From: an uncultured Rhodospirillaceae bacterium
GTDB lineage: Bacteria > Pseudomonadota > Alphaproteobacteria > Reyranellales > Reyranellaceae
NCBI GenBank assembly: GCA_945952105.1
Contig: CAMFGZ010000015.1
Coordinates: 1-64,000, forward strand
Direction of reading: 5' to 3'
Length of the DNA: 64,000 bases
This document shows positions 26,668 to 34,907 of the stretch, piece after piece. Below the pieces are notes generated by a model that searched no databases, had not been told where the DNA came from, and worked only from the letters and a program-made list of their open reading frames with translations. Position numbers and translations under genes: made by a program. Numbering within the stretch: position 1 is the stretch's first letter; every line of letters begins with the position of its first letter.

Positions 26668-26721
26668 ATGACCATCGGGGATTCTTCAATCCTCTCAATA
26701 AGATAAAAGGGGATGTTCAAC

Positions 26722-27318
26722 ATGGGTGCCTTGTTTACCTCTCTGGGGCGCACCGTTTCCGCAGGCATCGTGCTTCTGATTTTGATCGTCGTCGGTGCCG
26801 GTGCCATGACCGGAACGGCGATCAAGATCGATCATTCCTATGCGACGGTGATCATGCGATGGCTGCACGTTGTTTGCGGCATCATGTGGATCGGCCTGCT
26901 CTGGTACCTCAACTTCGTGCAGGTGCCCACCATGCCGAAGATCCAGCCGGCCGAAAGCCGGACCGCGATCACCAGGTTCATCGCCCCGACCGTGCTCTGG
27001 TGGTTCCGCTACGCCGCCCTCGCCACCGTCATCACCGGCCTGCTGCTGGCCACGATGAACAAGTACATCGTCGACGCGCTCACCCTGCGTCCGGGCTTCG
27101 TGATGATCGGCATCGGCATGTGGATGGCCATGGTCATGGCCTTCAACGTCTGGTTCATCATCTGGCCCAACCAGCAGAAGATCCTGGGCCTCGTCGAGGC
27201 GACTGCCGAGGAAAAGGCCGCGGCCGCGCCGCGCGCGCTCTATGCCAGCCGCTTCAACACCATGTTCTCGATCGGCATGCTCTACTGCATGGTGGCGCAG
27301 CAGAACGCGCCGATCTGA
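26722..27318 (+). CDS. Short urate-hydroxylase (PuuD)-like integral membrane protein
   Basis: The 198-residue product has five hydrophobic segments and the family stretch MRWLHVVCGIMWIGLLWYLN, with His and Trp residues suited to heme contacts. Full PuuD-type urate hydroxylases carry a further cytochrome c domain; here it is absent, so only the membrane half remains. The start at 26722 has AGGGG at nine bases; an ATG at 26713 touches the ribosome site and is less likely. A strong terminator follows. Function as urate oxidase is not assured. Confidence 0.7.
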   Translation: MGALFTSLGRTVSAGIVLLILIVVGAGAMTGTAIKIDHSYATVIMRWLHVVCGIMWIGLLWYLNFVQVPTMPKIQPAESRTAITRFIAPTVLWWFRYAALATVITGLLLATMNKYIVDALTLRPGFVMIGIGMWMAMVMAFNVWFIIWPNQQKILGLVEATAEEKAAAAPRALYASRFNTMFSIGMLYCMVAQQNAPI

Positions 27319-27340
27319 CCGGCGGCGACACGAACAATAA

Positions 27341-27365
27341 ACGGGGCCTGGGGAGGCCCCGTTTT
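27341..27365 (+). terminator. Intrinsic terminator
   Basis: ACGGGGCCT (27341-27349), loop GGGG, and AGGCCCCGT (27354-27362) form a 9-base stem closed by TTTT (27362-27365). It lies 22 bases after the urate-hydroxylase-like gene and before the end of the convergent Mth938 gene. Confidence 0.85.
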
Positions 27366-27391
27366 CATGTCACGGCGCCTCCAGCCACGCC

Positions 27392-27796
27392 CTACAGCGG
27401 GATGAGTGCTGCCGCCACCCGACGGCCCTCGGCCAGCAGCACGTTGTAGATGCGGCAGGCCGATCCCGTGTCGACGATTTCGATCCCCATGCCGGCCGCC
27501 TTCAGCTCAGCCCGCAGATCGGGCGGCACGAAGACCGCACGCGCGCCGCAGCCGAGCACCAGGATCTCCGTCGGGGTCGCCGCTTCCCGCAGCGGCGCGA
27601 GGCTCTCGAGCGAAAGGCCCTCGGCGCGCGTCACACTCCAGGGATAGGTCGCCGACGGCGTCACGAGCACCGGCGACTGCCATTCCCGCTCGCTGATCAG
27701 GAAGCGACCGGGACCGTAGCTGCGAATGTACTGGACCTGCTTCGGGTCCGGTGTCGGCAGGCTCTTGTCGGCGGGTCCCGGGAGCGGCGGCTTCAC
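27392..27796 (-). CDS. Mth938/NDUFAF3-like protein
   Basis: The 134-residue protein belongs to the Mth938 (DUF498/NDUFAF3) family: VQYIRSYGPGRFLISEREWQSPVLV early, then LVLGCGARAVFVPPDLRAELKAAG and DTGSACRIYNVLLAEGRRVAAALIP. The mitochondrial member helps assemble complex I. The start is GTG, overlapping the secF stop (GTGA), which shows it is the fourth gene of the yajC-secD-secF operon. The context supports a membrane-protein assembly role. Confidence 0.82.
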   Translation of the reverse strand: MKPPLPGPADKSLPTPDPKQVQYIRSYGPGRFLISEREWQSPVLVTPSATYPWSVTRAEGLSLESLAPLREAATPTEILVLGCGARAVFVPPDLRAELKAAGMGIEIVDTGSACRIYNVLLAEGRRVAAALIPL

Positions 27797-28986
27797 GCCC
27801 CGGCCTGCTCCGTCTTGTCGGCCTTGTCCGCCTTGTCGTCGGCGGGGCGAAGCTGGTCGGCGCGCAGGCCGAGATAGACGAGGCCCGCACAGGCGACCCA
27901 GACCGAAGAATAGGTGCCGACGATGACGCCCCACAGCATCGCGACCGAGAAGCTGTGCAGCACCGGCCCGCCGAACAGAACCAGCGCTCCCACGGCGACG
28001 AAGACGGTTGCCGAGGTCATCATCGTGCGCGACAGCGTCTCGTTGATGCTCTGGTTGAGGAGATCGAGCAGCGGCATCTTCTTGTACCGGCGCATGTTCT
28101 CGCGCACGCGGTCGAAGATCACCACGGTGTCGTTGATCGAGTAGCCGGCGATGGTCAGCACCGCGGCCAGAGCAGTCAGGCTGAAATCGAGCTGGAACAG
28201 CACGAAGATGCCGACGGTCGAGATGACGTCGTGCAGCATGGCGATCAGCGCGCCGATCGCGAACTGCCACTCGAACCGCACCCACACGTAGATGGCGATC
28301 GCGACCATCGTGGCGATCACGGCCCAGATGCCGCTCCGCATCAGCTCGTCGCCGATCTTCGGGCCGACCGACTCGGTGCCGCGCAGCTCGTAATTGGCGC
28401 CGATCGCATCCTCGACAAGCTTGATCGCGACCTGCTGGCACCATTCTGCGCGCTGCTCGACCGACATGTCGATCTTGGCGGTGTTGGTCGTCCCGCGGGG
28501 AAGCTGGCGCTCCTGGAGGGTCAGCCCCGCACGGCTCACCGCATCGCGCCAGTTGGCGGCGTCGAGCGCGGTCGGCGAGGTGAACTCGACGTCGCCGGTG
28601 CCGGCGGCCCCCGGCTTGACCTGCCAGCCCTGGCCGGCACGCTTCTGCATGACGCGCTGGGCGCCCGCGACGCACTGGTTGTCGCCCTCCTGGCGCTGGA
28701 CGCGGATCAGCACGGTGCTGGGATCGCCGAATTCCTGCAGCGAGACCTCGCCGACACCGAGGGCGCCGACCGTGTTGCGCAGCTGGTCGAGCTCGGCCTT
28801 GCCGTCCCTGGCCTTGGCCTGGATGGCGATGCCGCCCTTGAAGTCGATGCCGAAGTTCAGGCCGATCGTCAGCACGCCGACGATCGAGACGATGTTGATC
28901 AGGGTCGAAATGACCAGCGCGGCGCGGCGCTGGCCGAGGAAATCGAACTTCCTCTTGAAGGCGAATAGGCGGACGGGCTTCCACAT
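27793..28986 (-). CDS. secF: Protein translocase subunit SecF
   Basis: The 397-residue protein has the SecF plan: helix 1 at about 25-43 with LNFGIDFKGG, a periplasmic part, and helices 2-6 with the conserved VVIFDRVREN after LTIAGYSINDT. SecDF uses the proton gradient to help pull proteins through SecYEG. At 397 residues it is longer than the usual 300-330; the extra length seems to be a periplasmic insertion around residues 95-170 that includes two cysteines (in NQCVAG and EWCQQV). It starts 9 bases after secD. Confidence 0.96.
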   Translation of the reverse strand: MWKPVRLFAFKRKFDFLGQRRAALVISTLINIVSIVGVLTIGLNFGIDFKGGIAIQAKARDGKAELDQLRNTVGALGVGEVSLQEFGDPSTVLIRVQRQEGDNQCVAGAQRVMQKRAGQGWQVKPGAAGTGDVEFTSPTALDAANWRDAVSRAGLTLQERQLPRGTTNTAKIDMSVEQRAEWCQQVAIKLVEDAIGANYELRGTESVGPKIGDELMRSGIWAVIATMVAIAIYVWVRFEWQFAIGALIAMLHDVISTVGIFVLFQLDFSLTALAAVLTIAGYSINDTVVIFDRVRENMRRYKKMPLLDLLNQSINETLSRTMMTSATVFVAVGALVLFGGPVLHSFSVAMLWGVIVGTYSSVWVACAGLVYLGLRADQLRPADDKADKADKTEQAGA

Positions 28987-28995
28987 GGCTGCGCC

Positions 28996-30666
28996 TCAGA
29001 TCACGAGTTCTGTCGGACGGCGCCAGCGCACCCAGACCGCGAGCAGCATGCGGGTGAAGATCGTCGAGCTGAACATCGAGGTGATGATGCCGAGCGTCAG
29101 CGTCGTCGCGAAGCCGCGGATCGGACCGGAGCCGAAGCCGAACAGCAGGACACCGGCAATGAGGGTCGTCAGGTTGGCGTCGACGATCGCCGACATGGCT
29201 TTTTCATAGCCCGTGGCCAGCGAGCTGAACGGGGAGCGGCCCAGGGCCTTCTCCTCGCGCACGCGCTCGTAGATCAGCACGTTGGCATCGACCGCAAGTC
29301 CGGCCGTCAGCACGAGGCCCGCGATGCCCGGCAGGGTGAGCGACGCGCCAAGGATGGACATGCCGGCAAACACCATCAGGAGGTTCACGAGCATCGCCAG
29401 GTTGGCGAAGCCGCCGAACACCGGGCCGTAGGCCACGAACATGAAGATCGCCACCAAGAGGGTGCCGGCGAGCGCCGCGACCGTGCCGGCCTGGATGGCA
29501 TCGGCGCCGAGGTCGGCGCCGACGGTGCTTTCCTGGATGATCGTCAGCGTCGCGGGCAGCGCGCCGGAGCGCAGCAGGAGCGACTGTTCCTGCGTCTGCT
29601 GGGTCGTGAAGCTGCCGGTGATGATGCCGCTGCCGCCGCAGATCGCGCTCTGCACGACCGGTGCGCTGATGATCTCGCCATCGAGCTGGATGGCAAGGCG
29701 CTTTCCGATGTTGGCGCGCGTGGCGGCGCAGAAGGCCCGGCCGCCGGCCGAATTGAAGGTGAAGCTGATGATCGGGCGGCCGCCCTGCTGCTGCTCGAAG
29801 GTGGCCTTGGAATCGTCGAGGTCCTCGCCGCCCACGACCACGCGCTTCAGCACGGGAAGGCACTGCGGCTGGTAGCGACGGCAGATCTGTTCCGGCGACA
29901 GGCGCGGGTTGGCGGCCTGGATGTCCTCCCACGCCTTCGGATTGGTACGGCGCAGTTCCTGCATGCCCTCGCGCGTCGGCACCAGGAAGGTGGTGGGCGG
30001 CACGGTCTGCGGGATGTTCTGGCCGGTCGCGGCGACATCCTCGTTGACCAGATGGAAGGTGAGCTTGGCGGTCTGGTTGATCTTGCGCTTGAGGTCGGTC
30101 GTGTCCTTGATGCCCGGCACCTGCAGCAGGATGCGCTCGTCGCCCTGGCGCGTGATGGTGGGCTCGAGCGTGCCGGTCTCGTCGACGCGGCGGCGAAGGA
30201 TTTCGATCGACTGGTCGATCACTTCCTTCTTCTTCTTCGCCATCTCCTGATCGGAATAGGCAACCCGGATCGTGTCGCCCGCGCCGGAAATCGCGAGCGA
30301 GGGATCGACGGCGCGGATCGCCTCGATCGCCTTGCTGCGATTGGACTCGTCACGCAGGTTGATGACGAGGGCCCGGCCCGGCTCGACCGTCACGTCCTTG
30401 AACGGGACCTGCTGCTTGCGCAGCTCGGCGCGCATCGAATCGGACAAATTGGTCAGGCGCTCGTTCATCACCGAGCGCAGATCGGCTTCCAGAAGGAAGT
30501 GCGCACCGCCGCGCAGGTCGAGGCCGAGGTTGATGCGGCTGTTCGCATACCAGTGCGGCATGTGGTCGAGCACGCTGGACGGCAGCAGGTTGGGCAGCGC
30601 GAACAGCGCCGACAACAGCGTGATGCCGGCTATGACGATCGTCTGCCAGCGCGGAAGATTGAGCAT
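28996..30666 (-). CDS. secD: Protein translocase subunit SecD
   Basis: The 556-residue protein has an N-terminal membrane helix, the large P1 domain with NLGLDLRGGAHFLLEAD, and a C-terminal membrane block with GLAVDANVLIYERVREE, the paired proton-relay motif. It works with SecF and YajC at SecYEG. Length is normal for alphaproteobacteria. A short KKKK stretch occurs near residue 146. The gene is second in its operon, 25 bases after yajC and 9 before secF. Confidence 0.97.
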   Translation of the reverse strand: MLNLPRWQTIVIAGITLLSALFALPNLLPSSVLDHMPHWYANSRINLGLDLRGGAHFLLEADLRSVMNERLTNLSDSMRAELRKQQVPFKDVTVEPGRALVINLRDESNRSKAIEAIRAVDPSLAISGAGDTIRVAYSDQEMAKKKKEVIDQSIEILRRRVDETGTLEPTITRQGDERILLQVPGIKDTTDLKRKINQTAKLTFHLVNEDVAATGQNIPQTVPPTTFLVPTREGMQELRRTNPKAWEDIQAANPRLSPEQICRRYQPQCLPVLKRVVVGGEDLDDSKATFEQQQGGRPIISFTFNSAGGRAFCAATRANIGKRLAIQLDGEIISAPVVQSAICGGSGIITGSFTTQQTQEQSLLLRSGALPATLTIIQESTVGADLGADAIQAGTVAALAGTLLVAIFMFVAYGPVFGGFANLAMLVNLLMVFAGMSILGASLTLPGIAGLVLTAGLAVDANVLIYERVREEKALGRSPFSSLATGYEKAMSAIVDANLTTLIAGVLLFGFGSGPIRGFATTLTLGIITSMFSSTIFTRMLLAVWVRWRRPTELVI

Positions 30667-30691
30667 GCCGACCTAAGCCCTTCTGCGGCCG

Positions 30692-31123
30692 TTACTTCTT
30701 GCCGCCGCCGAACAGGCTGCCCAGCAGGCTCTTGCGCTCCGGCGCGGGGGCCGGCGGCGGCAGCATGGGCTTCTCGTCCTCTTCGCTGCTGTCCTTCGGA
30801 CCGCGCACCGATTCACCGCGCGTCAGGATGTCCGTGATGGTCTGCTTGATGATGCGAACCCGCACGCCCTCGGCAAGTTCGACCTGGACCTCGTTGTCGG
30901 AGATCACCTTGGTGACGAGGCCGATGATGCCGCCGCCGGTGACGACGCGGTCGCCGCGCTTCACGCCGGCCAGCATCTCGCGCTGGGCACGAACCTTGGC
31001 CTGCTGCGGACGGATGAGCAGGAAGTAGAAGACGACGAAGATGAGGACCAGCGGGAAGAGCTGGACGAGGAAATCCCCGCCACCGCCGCCTGCACCCTGC
31101 GCCCACGCCTGCGAAATGAACAT
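30692..31123 (-). CDS. yajC: Preprotein translocase accessory subunit YajC
   Basis: The 143-residue protein has one membrane helix (about residues 20-38) followed by IRPQQAKVRAQREMLAGVKRGDRVVTGGGIIG, the YajC signature, and a charged tail with a Pro-rich end. YajC binds SecDF in the inner membrane. It is longer than the E. coli protein by about 30 residues at the C terminus. It is the first gene of the yajC-secD-secF-Mth938 operon, with a good promoter just upstream. Confidence 0.95.
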   Translation of the reverse strand: MFISQAWAQGAGGGGGDFLVQLFPLVLIFVVFYFLLIRPQQAKVRAQREMLAGVKRGDRVVTGGGIIGLVTKVISDNEVQVELAEGVRVRIIKQTITDILTRGESVRGPKDSSEEDEKPMLPPPAPAPERKSLLGSLFGGGKK

Positions 31124-31164
31124 CTTCTGCTCCCGAATCTTCCGGCCGTCGAAAAAGCGCGCGG

Positions 31165-31192
31165 ACTATAGCGGTCTTGCCCCGCTTTGCAA
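31165..31192 (-). promoter_or_regulatory. Candidate promoter of yajC-secDF operon
   Basis: On the minus strand TTGCAA (31192-31187), a 16-base spacer and TATAGT (31170-31165) lie about 42 bases upstream of the yajC ATG. The -10 matches five of six consensus bases. The -35 lies inside the hairpin region that precedes the divergent DUF815 gene. Confidence 0.5.
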
Positions 31193-31226
31193 CGCAAGCG
31201 GGGGGCGATATGGTCGCCCCCCTTTT
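31180..31226 (+). terminator. Overlapping stems with terminator, upstream of DUF815 gene
   Basis: A first stem pairs CCCCGCTT (31180-31187) with AAGCGGGG (31196-31203) and extends through GC/GC with one bulged base. A second stem pairs GGGGGGCGA (31200-31208) with TCGCCCCCC (31214-31222) and ends in TTTT (31223-31226). The two share 31200-31203, so they cannot both form. This is the layout of a transcription attenuator, 16 bases before the DUF815 ATG. It could instead end a short antisense transcript. Confidence 0.6.
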
Positions 31227-31241
31227 CTGCGGCCGGCGACG

Positions 31242-32105
31242 ATGGATCAAGACCTTAAAGCCACTATTTCACGCATTGCGGCAGCCCTCGACCGACTGGC
31301 GCCCCCGACTCCTCCCGGCGCGGACATCAACGCCGCCGAAGCCTATGTCTGGCACGCGGCCGGCCATCGCCTCGAGGCGGTGCCGAAGGTCAACCGCGTG
31401 AACCTCGACCTCCTGGTCGGCATCGACCGCCAGAAGGAGACGCTGGTCGAGAACACCCGGCGCTTCGCCAAGGGCCTCCCGGCCAACAATGCCCTGCTCT
31501 GGGGCTCGCGCGGCGCGGGCAAGAGCTCGATCGTGAAGGCGGTGCACGCCCACGTGAACCGCGAGATGGGCGGACCACCGGGCCCGCTGGCGCTGGTCGA
31601 GATCCATCGCGAGGACATCCCGTCCCTGCCCGCCCTGCTGACCATGATCCGCGACTCGAACCGTCGCTTCATCGTGTTCTGCGACGATCTCTCGTTCGAC
31701 GGCCAGGATGCCGCCTACAAGTCGCTGAAGGCCGTGCTCGATGGCGGCATCGAGGGAAGGCCGGATAATGTCGTCTTCTATGCGACCTCGAACCGGCGCC
31801 ACCTGATGCCCCGCGACATGATCGAGAACGAGCGCTCGACGGCGATCAATCCGTCGGAGGCCGTCGAGGAGAAGGTCTCGCTGTCGGACCGCTTCGGCCT
31901 GTGGCTCGGCTTCCACAATGCCGACCAGGACACGTTCTTCTCGATGATCGAGGGCTATTGCGAGTTCTACGGGCTCGACGTGCCGAAGGACGAGTTGCGC
32001 AAGCAGGCGGTCGAATGGTCGATCACCCGCGGCTCGCGTTCGGGTCGCGTCGCCTGGCAGTTCATCCAGGAAACCGCCGGCCGGCTCGGCAAGAAGCTGG
32101 GGTAA
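31242..32105 (+). CDS. DUF815 family AAA-type ATPase
   Basis: The 287-residue protein has Walker A GSRGAGKSS (88-96) and Walker B VFCDDLSF (145-152, with Asp148 and Asp149), then the family sensor stretch ATSNRRHLMPRDM. DUF815 ATPases are widespread in Proteobacteria but their job is unknown. The N-terminal 60 residues are helical. There is no obvious ribosome site at the ATG; a terminator-like stem stands just before it. It is followed by the PNPOx-like gene after 16 bases. Confidence 0.9.
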   Translation: MDQDLKATISRIAAALDRLAPPTPPGADINAAEAYVWHAAGHRLEAVPKVNRVNLDLLVGIDRQKETLVENTRRFAKGLPANNALLWGSRGAGKSSIVKAVHAHVNREMGGPPGPLALVEIHREDIPSLPALLTMIRDSNRRFIVFCDDLSFDGQDAAYKSLKAVLDGGIEGRPDNVVFYATSNRRHLMPRDMIENERSTAINPSEAVEEKVSLSDRFGLWLGFHNADQDTFFSMIEGYCEFYGLDVPKDELRKQAVEWSITRGSRSGRVAWQFIQETAGRLGKKLG

Positions 32106-32121
32106 CGAGGGAGCAACCGGG

Positions 32122-32712
32122 ATGAGCGATCCCGAAGACGTGATGTTCTCGCCCGCGGTGAAGGCGGAGCAGACGCGTCTCGGGTCGCGCGCCCAGTTCG
32201 AGGGCCGGACCTGGAACACGGAGATCACCGACGATCTCCGCCAGTTCCTCGGCGTCATCGACACGTTCTTCTTCTCAACGGCCAGCGCCGACGGCCGACC
32301 TTATGTACAGCATCGCGGCGGGCCTCCCGGCCTCCTGAAGCCGATCGGCACCCGCACGCTGGCCTTCGCCGACTTCGCGGGCAACCGTCAGTACATTTCG
32401 CTCGGTCATCTGCGCGAAAACGACCGCGCCCACATTTTCATCCTGCATTTCGCCACGCAGCAGCGGCTGAAGCTCTGGGGCCGAGCCCGCATCGTCGAGG
32501 GCGACCTCGAACTGATGGAGCGGCTGGTCGACCCGCGCTACCGCGCGCGGCCGCAGCGGGCGATCGCCTTCACCATCGAGGCCTGGGATATCAATTGCCG
32601 GCAGCATATCCTGCCCCGCTACAGCGAGCCTGAAATCGCGCCGGCCATCGACCAGCTCGCGAAGCGGATCAAGGAGCTGGAAGAAGAAGTGGCTCGGCTG
32701 AAAGGCCAATAA
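32122..32712 (+). CDS. Pyridoxamine 5'-phosphate oxidase-family flavin protein
   Basis: The 196-residue protein has the PNPOx-like split barrel: FLGVIDTFFFSTASADGRPYVQHRGG, then FADFAGNRQYISLGHLREN and an internal LWGRARIVEG. These proteins bind FMN or F420 and are oxidoreductases of various kinds. The C terminus ends in a coiled coil (about 168-194). It follows the DUF815 gene by 16 bases. Substrate not known. Confidence 0.85.
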   Translation: MSDPEDVMFSPAVKAEQTRLGSRAQFEGRTWNTEITDDLRQFLGVIDTFFFSTASADGRPYVQHRGGPPGLLKPIGTRTLAFADFAGNRQYISLGHLRENDRAHIFILHFATQQRLKLWGRARIVEGDLELMERLVDPRYRARPQRAIAFTIEAWDINCRQHILPRYSEPEIAPAIDQLAKRIKELEEEVARLKGQ

Positions 32713-32759
32713 TTAGGCACAGTCCTTGCTTCCCTCGATTTCGACCCAGGGGAGCCCTC

Positions 32760-33827
32760 ATGAACAAATCGCCCACGACCAGGTCCCGGACCGCCGTCCT
32801 CAACCGCCGCACCATCCTCGCTGCCGCGGGCGCCGCCACGGCCGCCCTCGCCGCGCCGCGCATCCTGCACGCGCAGGGGAAGGAACTCGTGGTCGGCGGC
32901 GCCGCCAGCCACAAGGGCTTCGTCGAAACCATCATTGCCCCGGTCGTCGAGAAGAAGTTCTCCTGCAAGGTCGTGTTCGAGGGCTCCCGCTCGCTGGTCA
33001 ACCTCGAGAAGATGCAGAAGAACAAGGACAAGCAGTACCTGTCGGTCGTCATGATGGACGATCCGGTCATGATCCCGGCCGTCGCCGAGGGCCTGCTCGC
33101 CCCGCTGACCGCCGCCAAGGTACCGAACCTTGCTGCCCTGAAGCCGGGCACGATCCACATGGACGGCATGTGGTGCAACTACCTCCAGCCCTGGCTGGGT
33201 ATCGCCTACAATCCAAAGGCCATGAAGACGGCGCCGACCTCATGGGCCGATGTCTACGATCCCAAGTACAAGGGCCGGGTCATCCTGCCGTCGCTGCAGA
33301 ACACGGAAGGCCTCGCCAACCTGTTCATGGCGGCCTTCCTCGCCACCGGGAAGCCGATGGCCGAGGCGCAGAAGGACATCGACGCCGGCTTCAAGAAGCT
33401 GGTGACCATCAAGCCCAACCTGCTGACCGCCTACACGCAGATGCCGCAGGCCTACAACCTGCTGGAACAGGGCGAGGGATTCATGATCTCGAGCGCGATC
33501 TCGCAGGTCGCGCTCGAGCGCAAGGCCGCCGGCGCGCCGGTCGAGATCGCCGTCCCGAAGGAAGGTATCTTCGCCATGCCGTCGGGCGTCGCGCTGGTGA
33601 AGGGCGGACCGCAGCCCGAATTGGCCGCCGGCTACATCAACGAGATGATCGGGCCGGAGATCCAGGCCAAGCTCTCGGCGGCCACCTACTCGCTGCCGAC
33701 CAACAAGGACACACCCGTGCCGGCCGGCGCGCCGACCAACGCCACCATCTTCGGCATCGACTGGAAATTCGTCGCCGACAATCGCGCCGACTGGGTCAAG
33801 CGCTGGGACCGTGACATGGCGATGTAG
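32760..33827 (+). CDS. ABC transporter substrate-binding protein, PotD type, Tat-exported
   Basis: The 355-residue protein has a twin-arginine signal (NRRTIL, Arg16-Arg17) with a hydrophobic Ala-rich core and a cleavage site near ILHAQG. The mature part matches the iron/polyamine-type periplasmic binding proteins (group of PotD), with DVYDPKYKGRVILPSLQ and GIDWKFVADNRADWVKRWDR. It delivers ligand to the PotABC-like importer encoded directly after it. The racemase- and allantoinase-like genes at the end of the operon suggest a ureide or hydantoin ligand, though polyamines remain possible. Confidence 0.88.
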   Translation: MNKSPTTRSRTAVLNRRTILAAAGAATAALAAPRILHAQGKELVVGGAASHKGFVETIIAPVVEKKFSCKVVFEGSRSLVNLEKMQKNKDKQYLSVVMMDDPVMIPAVAEGLLAPLTAAKVPNLAALKPGTIHMDGMWCNYLQPWLGIAYNPKAMKTAPTSWADVYDPKYKGRVILPSLQNTEGLANLFMAAFLATGKPMAEAQKDIDAGFKKLVTIKPNLLTAYTQMPQAYNLLEQGEGFMISSAISQVALERKAAGAPVEIAVPKEGIFAMPSGVALVKGGPQPELAAGYINEMIGPEIQAKLSAATYSLPTNKDTPVPAGAPTNATIFGIDWKFVADNRADWVKRWDRDMAM

Positions 33828-33842
33828 TCGAGAGGCCGCGTC

Positions 33843-34907
33843 GTGACTTCCGACTCCTTTCTCGATGTCGCCGGGGCCGAAAAGTCCTTCGGCGGCGTGA
33901 CCGTGCTGGGCGGCGTCGACCTCGAGGTCGCCGCCGGCGAGTTCATCTCGCTGCTCGGCCCCTCGGGATGCGGCAAGACCACCTTGCTGCGCATCGTCGC
34001 CGGCCTTCTCGCAGCCGACCGCGGCACCATCCGGCTCGACGGCGAAGAGATCGGCGCCCGGCCGCCGCACCGGCGCGACGTGGGCGTCGTGTTCCAGAAC
34101 TATGCGCTCTTCCCGCACCTGACGGTCGCCGAGAACATCGCCTTCGGCCTCAAGGCGCGAAAGCACCCGGCTGGCGAGATCGGCCCGACGGTGCGTCGCT
34201 TCCTGTCACTGGTCCGTCTCACGGACTTCGCCGACCGCTCCGTGCGCGCTTTGTCGGGAGGCCAGCAGCAGCGCGTCGCGGTCGCGCGGGCGCTGGCGGT
34301 GAAGCCCAAGCTGCTGCTGCTCGACGAGCCCTTCTCCGCACTGGACCGCAAGCTGCGCGAGAACATGCAGATCGAGTTGCGCCGCCTGCTGCGCGAGCTC
34401 GGCATCACCGCCGTCTTCGTCACGCACGACCAGGACGAGGCGCTCACCATGTCGGACCGGATCGCGGTGATGAACAGGGGGGCGATCGAGCAGCTGGCGG
34501 AGCCGGCCACGATCTACCGCTCGCCCGCGACCGCCTTCGTGCTGGAATTCGTCGGCCTCTCCTCGCGCCTCAACGGCACGGTGGTGGGTCAGGACCATGA
34601 CCATGTGATCGTCGATACCGCCTTCGGACCCCTGCGCGCGGCAGGCAGCTTCGTGACCGGAGCGCCGGTCGTGCTGGCGGTGCGGCCCGAGCGCATCAAG
34701 GTGAACACCGGCGGCGACTACGCGCTGGTCGCCCGCCTGCGCGACGCCGTCTTCCAGGGATCCAAGGTCCAGCTTCATTTCGAGGCGAAGGACGGCGACC
34801 ACCTCATGGTCGAGACCGCCGATCTTTCCGACGGACTACCCCCGCCCGGCACGGAGATGCGTCTGAGTTGGGCCGTCGCCGACACGCTGATCTATCCGGC
34901 GTCATGA
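33843..34907 (+). CDS. ABC transporter ATP-binding protein, PotA type
   Basis: The 354-residue ATPase has Walker A GPSGCGKTT, the signature [15 protein letters not shown], Walker B LLLLDEPFSALD and the H-loop VTHDQDEA. A C-terminal TOBE-type regulatory domain (about 240-350) is present. Translation starts at GTG 15 bases after the binding-protein gene. The stop overlaps the next permease start by ATGA. It powers the importer encoded around it. Confidence 0.93.
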   Translation: MTSDSFLDVAGAEKSFGGVTVLGGVDLEVAAGEFISLLGPSGCGKTTLLRIVAGLLAADRGTIRLDGEEIGARPPHRRDVGVVFQNYALFPHLTVAENIAFGLKARKHPAGEIGPTVRRFLSLVRLTDFADRSVRALSGGQQQRVAVARALAVKPKLLLLDEPFSALDRKLRENMQIELRRLLRELGITAVFVTHDQDEALTMSDRIAVMNRGAIEQLAEPATIYRSPATAFVLEFVGLSSRLNGTVVGQDHDHVIVDTAFGPLRAAGSFVTGAPVVLAVRPERIKVNTGGDYALVARLRDAVFQGSKVQLHFEAKDGDHLMVETADLSDGLPPPGTEMRLSWAVADTLIYPAS

